From positions 67,359 to 131,358 of the forward strand of contig CABIWW010000001.1 in the NCBI GenBank assembly GCA_902362435.1: DNA of 64,000 bases. The letters run 5' to 3'. The DNA comes from Eubacteriaceae bacterium (GTDB taxonomy: Bacteria; Bacillota; Clostridia; Peptostreptococcales; Anaerovoracaceae). A model generated the notes under the pieces. It was given only the letters and a program-made list of their open reading frames with translations. It was not told where the DNA came from and did no database searches. Of the stretch, positions 26,305-34,942 are shown piece by piece. Each line of letters opens with the position of its first letter. The stretch's first letter is position 1. Both the position numbers and the translations under genes were made by a program.

Positions 26305-27233
26305 TGGCAGATAAAATGGCAACGAGACAGGCTTATGGCAAGACCCTGATAAAACTGGGAGAGCAGTATCCCGATCTGGTGGTCATGGATGCAGACCTTT
26401 CCAAATCGACACAGACTGCGGAGTTCGGCAAGACATACCCTGAGAGATTTTTCAACATGGGTATCGCGGAGCAGAACCTCTATGCGACAGCTGCAGGCAT
26501 CGCGCTTTCGGGCAAGACGGTCTGCGCCAGCACATTCGCGATGTTCGCTGCAGGCAGAGCATTTGAGATAATAAGGAATTCTATCGGCTACACGAAAGCC
26601 AATGTAAAGATCTGCGCTACGCATGCGGGCATAACCGTAGGCGAGGACGGCGCGAGCCATCAGACGTTTGAGGACATCGCCCTGATGAGGACCATTCCGG
26701 GCATGACTGTCATCAACCCGTCGGACGGTGTGTCGGCAGCCAAGCTGTTGGAACAGGCAGTAGCTATGTACGGACCGTGCTATGTCAGACTCGGTCGTGC
26801 GGCAGTTCCTGTGTTTTACAAGGAAAGCGACGAGATAACACTCGGAAAGGCGAATGTCGTAAGAGACGGGAAAGACATTACTGTCATCGCTACGGGAATA
26901 ATGGTGAACGAAGCTGCGATGGCGGCTGAAGCTCTCGCAAATGACGGCGTCGACGTGAGAGTGATAGACATGCACACCATCAAGCCGCTCGATGAGGAGA
27001 TCATCATAAAGGCTGCGAAAGAGACTGGCGCGATAGTCACTGCCGAGGAACATTCAGTGATCGGCGGACTCGGCAGCGCAGTCGCAGAAGTCGTGGTGAA
27101 GAACGCACCGGTGAAGATGGCTATGGTCGGACAGCACGACACGTACGGCGAGTCAGGAAAGCCGGATGAACTCAAGAAAAAGTACGGTATGACGAGCGAC
27201 GATATCATCGCCGCAGTCAGATCTCTGCTGTAA
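26304..27233 (+). CDS. Transketolase, C-terminal subunit
   Basis: 309 residues, with the pyrimidine-binding domain (FNMGIAEQNLYATAAGIALSG containing the catalytic Glu) and the transketolase C-terminal domain (from about 190). CATHAGITVGEDGASHQTFEDIA is the usual core. It overlaps the N-terminal subunit gene by one base (TAATG), which ensures equal production. Split transketolases are common in Clostridia and archaea and act as an alpha2beta2-type complex in the cytoplasm. A long terminator-like hairpin follows, overlapping the ribosome binding site of the next gene. Confidence 0.92.
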   Translation: MADKMATRQAYGKTLIKLGEQYPDLVVMDADLSKSTQTAEFGKTYPERFFNMGIAEQNLYATAAGIALSGKTVCASTFAMFAAGRAFEIIRNSIGYTKANVKICATHAGITVGEDGASHQTFEDIALMRTIPGMTVINPSDGVSAAKLLEQAVAMYGPCYVRLGRAAVPVFYKESDEITLGKANVVRDGKDITVIATGIMVNEAAMAAEALANDGVDVRVIDMHTIKPLDEEIIIKAAKETGAIVTAEEHSVIGGLGSAVAEVVVKNAPVKMAMVGQHDTYGESGKPDELKKKYGMTSDDIIAAVRSLL

Positions 27234-27352
27234 AGCGCAGACGGTCCGGCATGCCGGGCAGCTGAAAGCGAAACTGTGTATGCGTCAGCCGCAGGAGAGA
27301 TCCGATGCCGGCGCAGACAGTGTGGATGCCGGTGCTGCAAATACTGAGTCAT

Positions 27353-27410
27353 AAACTCCTTTTTCCGTAATAGATTTCTAGTATGGATCATTACGCGGAA
27401 AGGAGTTTTT
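27353..27410 (+). terminator. Terminator hairpin containing the next gene's ribosome binding site
   Basis: A long imperfect stem (27353-27371 with 27390-27408) ends in a T run. Its right arm contains AAAGGAG, the ribosome binding site for the TTG start at 27414. The element could end the transketolase mRNA and also hide the start site of the PrcB-like gene in read-through RNA. Confidence 0.7.
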
Positions 27411-27413
27411 GTT

Positions 27414-27908
27414 TTGAAGAAAATAAACAGAGAGAAGGACAGTGCAAAGGCCGGAAACGGCGGGCTGCAGGGAGGAAAGAAAAAGCTGATAGCTGCAGGG
27501 ATCGCTGCTGTCGTGCTGATCTGTGCGGCACTGGTGTTCGTAAGATTTATCGGCGGAGATACGCCTGTGGACTTCAGTGAAGTAGCGGAGAAAGACATGC
27601 CTGACGACATAACCTCAGACATCATACCTGAGTACAGGTCGCTCGAGAGGGCGCTGGCATGTGCGATAGACGACGATGTGTATGTGGTGGTCACGCGCGG
27701 TGAAAAGCCGACGTCGGGATTCGGCGTCAGTGTGAAAAAGCTCGTTCTCGAAGAGAAGGACGGGAAGGAAAACCTGATCGTATACGCATTGTTCGAAGAT
27801 CCGCAGAAACAGACTGCGATATCGCAGATACTTACATATCCGGTCAGAGTCGTGAAGACAGATCTCAAGTCTCTGCCCGATACGATAGAGCTGAGGATAC
27901 AGTACTGA
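27414..27908 (+). CDS. PrcB-like domain membrane-anchored protein
   Basis: 164 residues starting at TTG, with AAAGGAG placed 7 nt upstream. A basic N-terminus and one membrane helix (about 27-46; LIAAGIAAVVLICAALVFV) put the rest outside the cell. The C-terminal part (about 85-163) has VYVVVTRGEKPTSGFGVSV, the pattern of the PrcB C-terminal domain first noted as a partner of the PrtP protease (dentilisin) of Treponema. In Clostridia such proteins occur alone and have no known role. No protease gene is adjacent. It lies between the transketolase and ftsE genes and seems to be a single-gene unit. Confidence 0.65.
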   Translation: MKKINREKDSAKAGNGGLQGGKKKLIAAGIAAVVLICAALVFVRFIGGDTPVDFSEVAEKDMPDDITSDIIPEYRSLERALACAIDDDVYVVVTRGEKPTSGFGVSVKKLVLEEKDGKENLIVYALFEDPQKQTAISQILTYPVRVVKTDLKSLPDTIELRIQY

Positions 27909-28001
27909 TCCTGCATCATGACAGTGTCGTGCAGCTTTCACATAACCTTCACGAAAATGAGCAGGTTTCAAAGAATATAGGCCGTAAATCCCCATAAAAA
28001 G

Positions 28002-28030
28002 TTGAAAACGACTACCGCATATAGTAAAAT
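28002..28030 (+). promoter_or_regulatory. ftsEX operon promoter
   Basis: TTGAAA at 28002-28007 and TAAAAT at 28025-28030 with a 17-bp spacer, 44 bp before the ftsE start. It probably drives ftsE, ftsX and the downstream M23 and recJ genes. Confidence 0.65.
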
Positions 28031-28073
28031 TAGAATGTATGTTTTGCAATATAGAAAGGGGCAGAAACGATAT

Positions 28074-28841
28074 ATGATCGTATTCAACAACGTAACGAAA
28101 TATTACAAGTCGAATGTGGGCATTGAAAATGTTTCGGTAAAGATAAACAAGGGGGATTTCGTTTTCCTGGTAGGCCCCAGCGGCGCAGGAAAATCGACTT
28201 TTATAAAGCTTATTCTCAAGGAGATAGATGCGGATTCAGGGAGTATCAAAGTAAGGGGAAACGAGGTGACGACGCTCTCGAACAGACAGGTGCCGAAGCT
28301 GAGGAGAAACATCGGCATAGTGTTCCAGGACTTCAGACTGCTTCCCAAAAAGACGGTCTATGAAAACGTGGCATTTGCCATGGAGATAATACACCAGCCG
28401 AAGAAGCTCATCAGAAAATACGTGCCTCAGGTGCTGAGCATGGTGGGGATAGCTTCAAAGGCTGACAAATATCCGGACGAGCTTTCGGCCGGTGAACAGC
28501 AGCGTGTGGCGATCGCAAGAGCGATAGTCAACAAGCCCAGGATACTGATCGCCGACGAGCCGACAGGCAATCTTGACCCGGATACGGCATGGGAGATAAT
28601 GCAGCTTCTCGACCAGATCAATATGAGAGGCACCACGATAGTGATGGTGACACATGCTAAGGATATCGTCGACAAGATGGGCAAGCGTGTCATAGCTATA
28701 GAAAAAGGCAGGATAGTGAGAGACGAGTTCGGAGCATATGGTTATGAGGAAGCCCTTGCTGAGATGGAGATGACTGACGATACGCTTCAGAGCAAGCGCA
28801 CATTCAGATCCAGATTCAGGAGAGGGGGCGACGAGTGGTGA
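28074..28841 (+). CDS. ftsE: Cell division ATP-binding protein FtsE
   Basis: 255 residues. Complete ABC motifs: Walker A GPSGAGKSTFIK, signature LSAGEQQR, Walker B ILIADEPTGNLDP, H-loop VTHAKD. The opening IVFNNVTKYYKSNVGIENVS and the SAGEQQR signature are typical of FtsE. It is about 25 residues longer than usual, with a basic C-terminal tail (SKRTFRSRFRRGGDEW). With FtsX it transmits ATP hydrolysis at the division site to extracellular peptidoglycan hydrolase activators. I start at ATG 28074, preceded by AAAGGGG, since the reading frame upstream has no family similarity. It overlaps ftsX. Confidence 0.93.
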   Translation: MIVFNNVTKYYKSNVGIENVSVKINKGDFVFLVGPSGAGKSTFIKLILKEIDADSGSIKVRGNEVTTLSNRQVPKLRRNIGIVFQDFRLLPKKTVYENVAFAMEIIHQPKKLIRKYVPQVLSMVGIASKADKYPDELSAGEQQRVAIARAIVNKPRILIADEPTGNLDPDTAWEIMQLLDQINMRGTTIVMVTHAKDIVDKMGKRVIAIEKGRIVRDEFGAYGYEEALAEMEMTDDTLQSKRTFRSRFRRGGDEW

Positions 28842-29731
28842 TAAAGCGATTTTTTTACACAGTGAAGCAAGCATTCCTGCAAGTGCTGAGAAACAGAGCG
28901 ATGTCGCTGGCGTCGATATTCGCGATCACGGCGATGCTGCTGATACTGAGCCTTTTCTTCATACTCGTGATAAACGTGAACACTGCTGCGCAGACGATAC
29001 AGCAGGACTACGATTCGATAGAAGTGTATCTGAAGGATGATGTCACCGAGGAGCAGGCCGATACGATCATCGATGATCTGAGGACCCAGGACGGAGTCGA
29101 GGATGCGTACTACAAGAGCAAGGAAGACGCGATGGACGAGTTCAAGACCAGATGGGGAGAAAACGGATATCTGCTGAACAGCCTTCAGGAAAACCCGCTT
29201 CCGAATTCTGTCGTGATAATGATAGGCGACCTGGAAAAGGCGGATTCGCTGGCTCAGAAAGCTGCTACATACGACGGAGTCGAGGACGTCAAGTTCTACA
29301 AGGATACTGTCGACAAGCTGCTCGGAGCAACGAAGTTCGTTCAGATCGCAGCCATAGTGGTGATGATATTCCTGATAATAGTATCGATAGTCGTCGTGTC
29401 GAACACGATAAAGCTTACAGTGTTCAACCGTGCGAACGAGATAAACATCATGAAGTATGTGGGAGCGACGAACTGGTTCATACGGGGACCGTTCCTGGCT
29501 GAGGGGATCATAATAGGCGTGATCTCGGCAGGCATATCGATAGGGCTGTCAGCGCTGATATACAGGCAGATAGTCAAGGCGATAGGCGATCAGCTGCTTT
29601 CAGTACTGTCGATGCCGATGGTTCCGGTCGGATTCCTCGTGTATAATTTCACCTGGATATTCCTGGCACTCGGTATAAGCATAGGAGCATGCGGAAGCAT
29701 GATATCGATGAGAAAATTCCTTGATGCGTGA
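28835..29731 (+). CDS. ftsX: Cell division protein FtsX
   Basis: 298 residues with the FtsX arrangement: one helix near 23-45, an extracellular domain (about 50-160; YDSIEVYLKDDVTEEQAD), then three helices (about 170-195, 220-245, 265-290) with NRANEINIMKYVGATNWFIRGPFLAEG, the FtsX signature. It uses a GTG start overlapping the end of ftsE, with GGAGAGGGGG upstream. It forms a complex with FtsE and should signal to the coiled-coil M23 protein encoded 129 bp downstream, as in pneumococcal FtsEX-PcsB or E. coli FtsEX-EnvC. Confidence 0.95.
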   Translation: MVIKRFFYTVKQAFLQVLRNRAMSLASIFAITAMLLILSLFFILVINVNTAAQTIQQDYDSIEVYLKDDVTEEQADTIIDDLRTQDGVEDAYYKSKEDAMDEFKTRWGENGYLLNSLQENPLPNSVVIMIGDLEKADSLAQKAATYDGVEDVKFYKDTVDKLLGATKFVQIAAIVVMIFLIIVSIVVVSNTIKLTVFNRANEINIMKYVGATNWFIRGPFLAEGIIIGVISAGISIGLSALIYRQIVKAIGDQLLSVLSMPMVPVGFLVYNFTWIFLALGISIGACGSMISMRKFLDA

Positions 29732-29860
29732 TGAACGGCGAACGATGGACGGACAGCAGACATCGGAACATCCGTGACAGGCAGAAAAATATTTGAAGCA
29801 TCGAGATAAAGCGTTGTAATATAGAAACAGCAGAAACAGCAGTCAGCAGGAGGAAGAGGT

Positions 29861-30988
29861 ATGAGAAAAAAACGGTTGATGATCATCATGGCAGTCCTTA
29901 TGGCATTTCTTATGTGCATGCAGACTTCAGTTGCCAGTGCGGCTTCGCTGAGTGAGATAAGAGATCAGATAAAGCAGAAGGAAAGCCAGCTCAAGGAAGG
30001 ACAGTCCAAGGAAAGCGATCTGGCATCGCAGATGCTGGATCTTGAAAAGAAGATACAGAGCATGCAGGACAGCATAAATCAGCTGGATGCAGCCATAAGC
30101 GAGGGTGAAGCCAAGCTGACGACTCTCGAGGCAGAGCTGAAGGAGGCTGAGGACAAAGTCCAGGTGCAGAACGATAATCTGGGAAGCAGACTCAGGAACA
30201 TGTACAAGAACGGGACGATCGGATTCGTCGATGTACTGCTCGATTCAGGCAGCTTCACGGAATTCCTGACAAACCTCGATATGGTGGAGAAAGTATACTC
30301 CAGCGATAAGGAAGTGCTGACAGGACTTCAGGACGCATATGACGAGATAGACAAGAAAAAGAAGGAAGTTGAGAAACTCCAGACAGAGCTCAATGAGTCA
30401 AAGAAGGTAGCTGAAAGCGAAAAGAGCACGCTGGAGGCGAGCAAGGCGACAGTAGAGAAGCAGAAGGCTGAGATCTCCGCATCGAACACTGAGACTCAGA
30501 AGATGCTTGACAGCCTCAAGGCGGATGCTGCCGCTATGTCGCAGAACGCGGTAGAAAACGGAAGCTCCAGCAGCGATTCATCATATACGGGCGGAGCTAT
30601 GGCATGGCCTGTACCGAGCGTCGGGACAAGCAATATAACATCGATATTCGGGTGGAGAACGCATCCTATTTTCGGTGTAGGCAGAGGTCATACAGGAGTA
30701 GATATCGGTGCATCTTACGGATCGAGTGTCGTAGCGGCAAATCCGGGCAGGGTGATATATGCAGGATGGTACGGCGGCTACGGAAACTGCGTGCAGATAG
30801 ACCACGGCGGCGGTGTAGTGACGCTTTACGGTCACAACTCGAGCCTTAATGTGAGTGTGGGACAGCAGGTTTCGAGAGGCCAGACGATAGCTTACATAGG
30901 TTCTACGGGATACTCTACAGGCCCTCACTGCCACTTCGAGGTGATACTCGACGGCGTCCAGGTAGACCCTCTGGATTACATACTGTAA
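29861..30988 (+). CDS. Secreted coiled-coil protein with M23 peptidase domain (EnvC/PcsB-like)
   Basis: 375 residues. A signal peptide (about 1-27, ending SVASAAS) is followed by a long coiled coil (about 28-220; SLSEIRDQIKQKESQLKEG onward). After a Ser-rich linker (about 225-240) comes a C-terminal M23 LytM domain (about 255-370). The Zn2+ ligands look intact: HTGVDIG (His and Asp) and GPHCHFEV (His-x-His), so unlike EnvC it may be an active endopeptidase. Coiled coil plus LytM directly after ftsEX is the layout of FtsX-controlled hydrolases or activators that split the septal wall. AGGAGGAAGAGG precedes the start. Confidence 0.9.
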   Translation: MRKKRLMIIMAVLMAFLMCMQTSVASAASLSEIRDQIKQKESQLKEGQSKESDLASQMLDLEKKIQSMQDSINQLDAAISEGEAKLTTLEAELKEAEDKVQVQNDNLGSRLRNMYKNGTIGFVDVLLDSGSFTEFLTNLDMVEKVYSSDKEVLTGLQDAYDEIDKKKKEVEKLQTELNESKKVAESEKSTLEASKATVEKQKAEISASNTETQKMLDSLKADAAAMSQNAVENGSSSSDSSYTGGAMAWPVPSVGTSNITSIFGWRTHPIFGVGRGHTGVDIGASYGSSVVAANPGRVIYAGWYGGYGNCVQIDHGGGVVTLYGHNSSLNVSVGQQVSRGQTIAYIGSTGYSTGPHCHFEVILDGVQVDPLDYIL

Positions 30989-31045
30989 CAGGGAGACCGG
31001 TATAAAACAGGCATTGAAAACAAAAATCGGACAGGAAAGAAATAC

Positions 31046-32671
31046 ATGAAAACAGCAGAAGAGATCCTGAAGGATATCCTGAACAGGAGAGGGATATCAA
31101 CAGAAGAAGACATTTCCGAATTTTTGTCAGACAGACCAAAGAAAACATACGATCCATTCCTGCTTCTTAACATGGAGGCGGGAGTGGATTTGTTGTTGTC
31201 GGAAATAAATTCAGGAAAAAGGATATGCATATACGGAGATTATGATGCTGACGGGGTGACGTCCGTATGCATACTGTCGCATGTTATGAGCATGCTGACG
31301 GATAATTTTACATATTATATCCCGTCGAGGTTCAGCGAAGGATACGGCCTCAATATGGAAGCGGTATCGCGTATAAAGGACGACGGTGTCGATCTTATCA
31401 TAACAGTGGACTGCGGGAGCGTGTCATACGAGGAGGTCGAGTATGCGAAAAGGCTGGGAATGAAGGTGATCGTGACCGACCATCACAGCATCGAGGATGT
31501 GAAAGCCGACTGCATACTGATAAATCCTAAGCAGAAGGAATGCGGCTATCCTTTCACAGAGCTGGCGGGATGCGGTATTGCGTTCAAGATGGTGCAGGCG
31601 ATATGCAGAAAGACGGGACTGCCGAAGAGCGTGATAAACGACGTGCTGGATCTTGCGGCGATAGGCACGGTGGGAGATATCGTGGCTCTGACAGACGAGA
31701 ACAGAACGATCGTGAAATACGGACTGATGAGGATCAATGAAGGCAGGCGCAAATCGCTCAAAAGACTTGCGGAAGCGATATCGCTCAGAACAGTCACATC
31801 GGAAAACATCGCTTTCGGCATAGCGCCCCATATAAATGCTGCTGGCAGGATGGCTCATGCAAAAGAAGCCGTCGAGCTTTTTCAGGCGGAAGACAGCAGG
31901 ACGATCGAGACAAAGGTCGCGGAGCTGGTCAGGTTCAACACTGAGAGAAAGGCGAAGCAGAACGACGCATACGAGCGGTGCATGGAAAAGATCACCGGGG
32001 CTGAGAACTTCATCGTCCTCGATATGGATGACATACATGAAGGCATAGCGGGTATCGTTGCAGGAAAGATCAAGGAGACTCTGAACAGACCGGTGATAAT
32101 AGTGACGCCGTCGGGAGAAGGCGATCTCAAGGGTACGGGACGCAGTGTCGAGAGCATAGATATATTCGCGCTGCTCAAGCGGCACGACGGCCTTTTCAAG
32201 AGATTCGGCGGACACAGGAGTGCGTGCGGTTTCCTGATGAAGAAAGAAAATCTCGATATCCTGAGGAGCGAGCTGAACAGGGAAGTACAGCTTATGCTCG
32301 ACGGAGATCCGCACATGTTCGATGTGCCGACAGTGTGGGATGAGACGATAACTCCGGGAGAGCTGACCATGGAGCTGGCACAGGGTCTTGAAAAGCTGCA
32401 GCCGTACGGTCAGGCAAACCCGAAGCCGGTGTTCAGGATGTGCGATGTGACCGTTTCAAAGCTCAGGTTCATGGGAGATGATGCGGAGCATGCCAGATTC
32501 ACGGCAGTGGCTTCAGACGGCAGCAGAGCGGACTGCATACTTTTCAGGAAAGCCGGGGAAAATGCAGACCTGCTTTCGTCCGGAGGTCCGGTCGATATCA
32601 CAGGCACGATAAATATAAAGGAATGGATGGGAAGAGAAAGCGTACAGTTTGTTATTGAGGAGGTAATGTGA
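31046..32671 (+). CDS. recJ: Single-stranded-DNA-specific 5'-3' exonuclease RecJ
   Basis: 541 residues. DHH phosphoesterase motifs are present: YGDYDADGVTS, TVDCGS, VTDHHSIED, and the DHHA1 motif FGGHRSACGF (about 388). An OB-like C-terminal domain follows. RecJ degrades single-stranded DNA 5' to 3' during recombination and mismatch or base-excision repair in the cytoplasm. It lacks the extra C-terminal region of the roughly 780-residue Firmicutes RecJ, so it is a short form. GGAAAG lies before the ATG. It overlaps the protease gene downstream by one base, so the two are coupled although functionally unrelated. Confidence 0.9.
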   Translation: MKTAEEILKDILNRRGISTEEDISEFLSDRPKKTYDPFLLLNMEAGVDLLLSEINSGKRICIYGDYDADGVTSVCILSHVMSMLTDNFTYYIPSRFSEGYGLNMEAVSRIKDDGVDLIITVDCGSVSYEEVEYAKRLGMKVIVTDHHSIEDVKADCILINPKQKECGYPFTELAGCGIAFKMVQAICRKTGLPKSVINDVLDLAAIGTVGDIVALTDENRTIVKYGLMRINEGRRKSLKRLAEAISLRTVTSENIAFGIAPHINAAGRMAHAKEAVELFQAEDSRTIETKVAELVRFNTERKAKQNDAYERCMEKITGAENFIVLDMDDIHEGIAGIVAGKIKETLNRPVIIVTPSGEGDLKGTGRSVESIDIFALLKRHDGLFKRFGGHRSACGFLMKKENLDILRSELNREVQLMLDGDPHMFDVPTVWDETITPGELTMELAQGLEKLQPYGQANPKPVFRMCDVTVSKLRFMGDDAEHARFTAVASDGSRADCILFRKAGENADLLSSGGPVDITGTINIKEWMGRESVQFVIEEVM

Positions 32672-33837
32672 TGGAGATGAAGAAAAAGAAATTTGTGATC
32701 TGCATCGTTGCGGCATTCCTTGCGGGAAGCGTGGTGACAGGCGGAGCCTGTGCTGCCGTGTTCAACGGAGCTCTGGGATACGTCAAGATGTCAAAGAAAG
32801 ACTACGACGAGATGTCGGGTGTATATGAAAGATACAGCAAGCTGGAAAGCCTGTACGAAACGATAAACAAGAACTATTATTCGGATGTGGATGACGATGC
32901 ACTGCTCGACGGAGCGTGCAAGGGTCTTGTATCCGGACTCGACGATCCGTATTCGAGCTATATGACTGCCGATGAATACAAGAGCTGGAAGGCCTCGGCA
33001 ACAGGTGAATATTCAGGCGTGGGCCTGACCTTTGCAGAGGCAGACGACGGCAGCTTTACAGTAGTGTCTGTATCGAAGGATTCCCCTGCAGAAAAAGCAG
33101 GTATGAAGGCCGGCGACATACTGCTCAGGGTCGACGATAAGGAGTATGATGATCTGGAGCTGATCGCGAACGCTATACGCGGAGACGAGGGCACAAAGGT
33201 GACGATCACATATTCAAGAAACGGCAAGGAAGATGAAGTAACACTCACGAGAGCAAAGATAACGCAGCACAGCGTCGAATATGAGATGCTCGACGACAGC
33301 ACAGGATATATCAGCATCTCTTCATTCATCGAGTCTACGGGAAATGACTTCAAAAAAGCCCTCAAAGATATCGAAGACAAGGGAGCGAAGAACCTCGTGC
33401 TCGATCTGCGCGACAACGGCGGCGGCCTGGTGGATGCAGCGGTAGAAGTGGCAGACCAGTTCCTCGATGAGGGCGTTGTAGTATATGTCGAAGACAAGAA
33501 CAAGAACAGGAACGACTACGATTCGAAAGACGGCAAGACAGATCTCAACACCGTGGTGCTGGTGAATGAAAACAGTGCGAGTGCGTCGGAGATACTGGCT
33601 GCAGCCCTTCAGGACAACGGATTCAAGCTGGTAGGACAGAATACATACGGCAAGGGTGTGATACAGTCGACGGCTGAGCTTTCCGACGGATCGGCGATAA
33701 AGCTCACGATAATGCAGTACTTCTCGCCGGACGGCAACAAGATACACAAGAAGGGTGTGAAGCCTGACTACGAAGTGAAAAACGAGGAAGACAGCAGCAC
33801 TGACGCACAGCTCGAAAAAGCTCTCAGCCTGTTCTGA
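32671..33837 (+). CDS. S41-family C-terminal processing protease (CtpA-like)
   Basis: 388 residues: an N-terminal signal anchor (about 6-30), an N-terminal helical region, a PDZ domain (about 110-190; GVGLTFAEADDGSFTVVSV and SPAEKAGMKAGDILLRVDD) and the S41 protease domain. Catalytic Ser is in NENSASASEILA and the Lys in NTYGKGVIQS, as in CtpA/CtpB. It acts outside the membrane, trimming or degrading envelope proteins, and in Firmicutes is often encoded next to ftsEX and M23 genes. AGGAGG lies 7 nt before ATG 32671; an overlapping GTG at 32668 is an alternative start. Confidence 0.92.
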   Translation: MEMKKKKFVICIVAAFLAGSVVTGGACAAVFNGALGYVKMSKKDYDEMSGVYERYSKLESLYETINKNYYSDVDDDALLDGACKGLVSGLDDPYSSYMTADEYKSWKASATGEYSGVGLTFAEADDGSFTVVSVSKDSPAEKAGMKAGDILLRVDDKEYDDLELIANAIRGDEGTKVTITYSRNGKEDEVTLTRAKITQHSVEYEMLDDSTGYISISSFIESTGNDFKKALKDIEDKGAKNLVLDLRDNGGGLVDAAVEVADQFLDEGVVVYVEDKNKNRNDYDSKDGKTDLNTVVLVNENSASASEILAAALQDNGFKLVGQNTYGKGVIQSTAELSDGSAIKLTIMQYFSPDGNKIHKKGVKPDYEVKNEEDSSTDAQLEKALSLF

Positions 33838-33920
33838 TGAGGCCGGTATATCTCGGTCACTGCACGCTGACCCACACTGATTCGCACACTGATTCACGCT
33901 TTAAAGCTTTAAAGTAATCA

Positions 33921-33949
33921 TTGACTGAGAAAGCCGGAAATGATATAAT
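33921..33949 (+). promoter_or_regulatory. Promoter of the YerC-like regulator gene
   Basis: TTGACT at 33921-33926 and TATAAT at 33944-33949 with a 17-bp spacer, a near-perfect sigma-A promoter. A direct repeat of CTTTAAAG (33899-33914) sits just upstream and may act as an UP element or operator. Confidence 0.75.
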
Positions 33950-33984
33950 CCAGTTACAGACGTGTGTGATGAAAGGAGCATGAT

Positions 33985-34287
33985 ATGGCATACGAATCCA
34001 GATTCAAGAGAGAAGATATAGATGAGCTTTTTAAAGCGATACTGCTGCTTCAGGATGAGGAAGACTGCTACAGATTCTTTGAAGACATATGTACTGTCAA
34101 CGAGATACACGCTATCGCACAGAGGCTTCAGGTGGCGAAGCTGCTGTCTGAGAACAAGACCTACAGTGAGATAGAGAACATAACGAAGGCATCGACTGCC
34201 ACGATAAGCAGGATAAACAAGTGCCTCGTATACGGATCCGACGGATACAGGAGGATCCTCGAAAGACTGGCAGAGTCAGAAAAGTGA
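33985..34287 (+). CDS. TrpR-like protein of the YerC/YecD family
   Basis: 100 residues with the TrpR-type helix-turn-helix: LRVAK-like segment RLQVAKLLSENKTYSEIEN and ASTATISRINKCL, as in B. subtilis YerC. The protein is a small cytoplasmic DNA-binding protein. Despite the family name a role in tryptophan control is not established, and no trp genes are nearby. AAAGGAG precedes the ATG, the promoter is close to consensus and a terminator follows, so it forms its own transcription unit. A consistent housekeeping role in Firmicutes remains unclear. Confidence 0.85.
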   Translation: MAYESRFKREDIDELFKAILLLQDEEDCYRFFEDICTVNEIHAIAQRLQVAKLLSENKTYSEIENITKASTATISRINKCLVYGSDGYRRILERLAESEK

Positions 34288-34327
34288 GAACTGGCGCGAC
34301 TTGAATACGACCAGACATAGCAAAAGC

Positions 34328-34354
34328 GGCGGACATTAAATAGTCCGCCTTTTT
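34328..34354 (+). terminator. Intrinsic terminator after the YerC-like gene
   Basis: A 7-bp GC-rich stem (34328-34334 with 34343-34349) with an 8-nt AT loop, followed by five T residues. Confidence 0.85.
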
Positions 34355-34402
34355 ATCGCTCTTTATCATTTGACGTGTGAGAGGCTTTCAGGGGATCATT
34401 TT

Positions 34403-34942
34403 ATGGAATTATATATATATGAAAACTACAGAGACATGTTTCCGGAGGCGTCAGGCAGAGAGCTGACCGATCTGCTGATACTTGATGCGCTTCGTCAGTG
34501 CGGGGTGCATGCGGGGCGCGTGGAGCGGACGGACAGGGGCAAGCCATATATCGCCGGCGTTTGTACAGATCCGGATGAGGACAGAGCTATCTGCGATAAT
34601 AGCGACGGCCGGCCGTATATATCGGTGAGCCACAGCGGAGCGTATTTCGGCTGCCTGGTCTCAGATGTGCCTGCGGGACTCGACATACAACAGGAGAGAA
34701 ACGTCAGAGTCGAAAAGGTCAGCCGCAGATATTTTACAGAAGAAGAACAGCGCTATATAGAGAAAACGGGCAGCGACGGCTTCTTTTTACTGTGGGCGCG
34801 GAAAGAGGCTTACTGCAAATACACGGGCAGAGGCCTGGAAGAGATACTGGGAGGCACGCCGGTGCTTGGCCGCAGCGACGTGGAATTCACGGATTTTCAG
34901 CTTGAGAAAGGGATGTATTGTTCATGCTGCAGAAAGATATAG
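34403..34942 (+). CDS. 4'-phosphopantetheinyl transferase (Sfp/AcpT-like)
   Basis: 179 residues. The transferase motifs are YISVSHSGAYFGCLVSD, PAGLDIQ (the Mg2+ site, usually GvDiE), YFTEEEQRYIE and LLWARKEAYCKYTGRGL. The enzyme attaches the CoA-derived arm to carrier proteins. It is shorter than Sfp (about 225 residues), with a reduced N-terminal half, closer to small clostridial forms. I start at ATG 34403 (AGGGGAT upstream) rather than the in-frame ATG at 34370. Its end overlaps the next gene by 19 bp. No carrier protein or synthase gene is in view. Confidence 0.85.
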   Translation: MELYIYENYRDMFPEASGRELTDLLILDALRQCGVHAGRVERTDRGKPYIAGVCTDPDEDRAICDNSDGRPYISVSHSGAYFGCLVSDVPAGLDIQQERNVRVEKVSRRYFTEEEQRYIEKTGSDGFFLLWARKEAYCKYTGRGLEEILGGTPVLGRSDVEFTDFQLEKGMYCSCCRKI

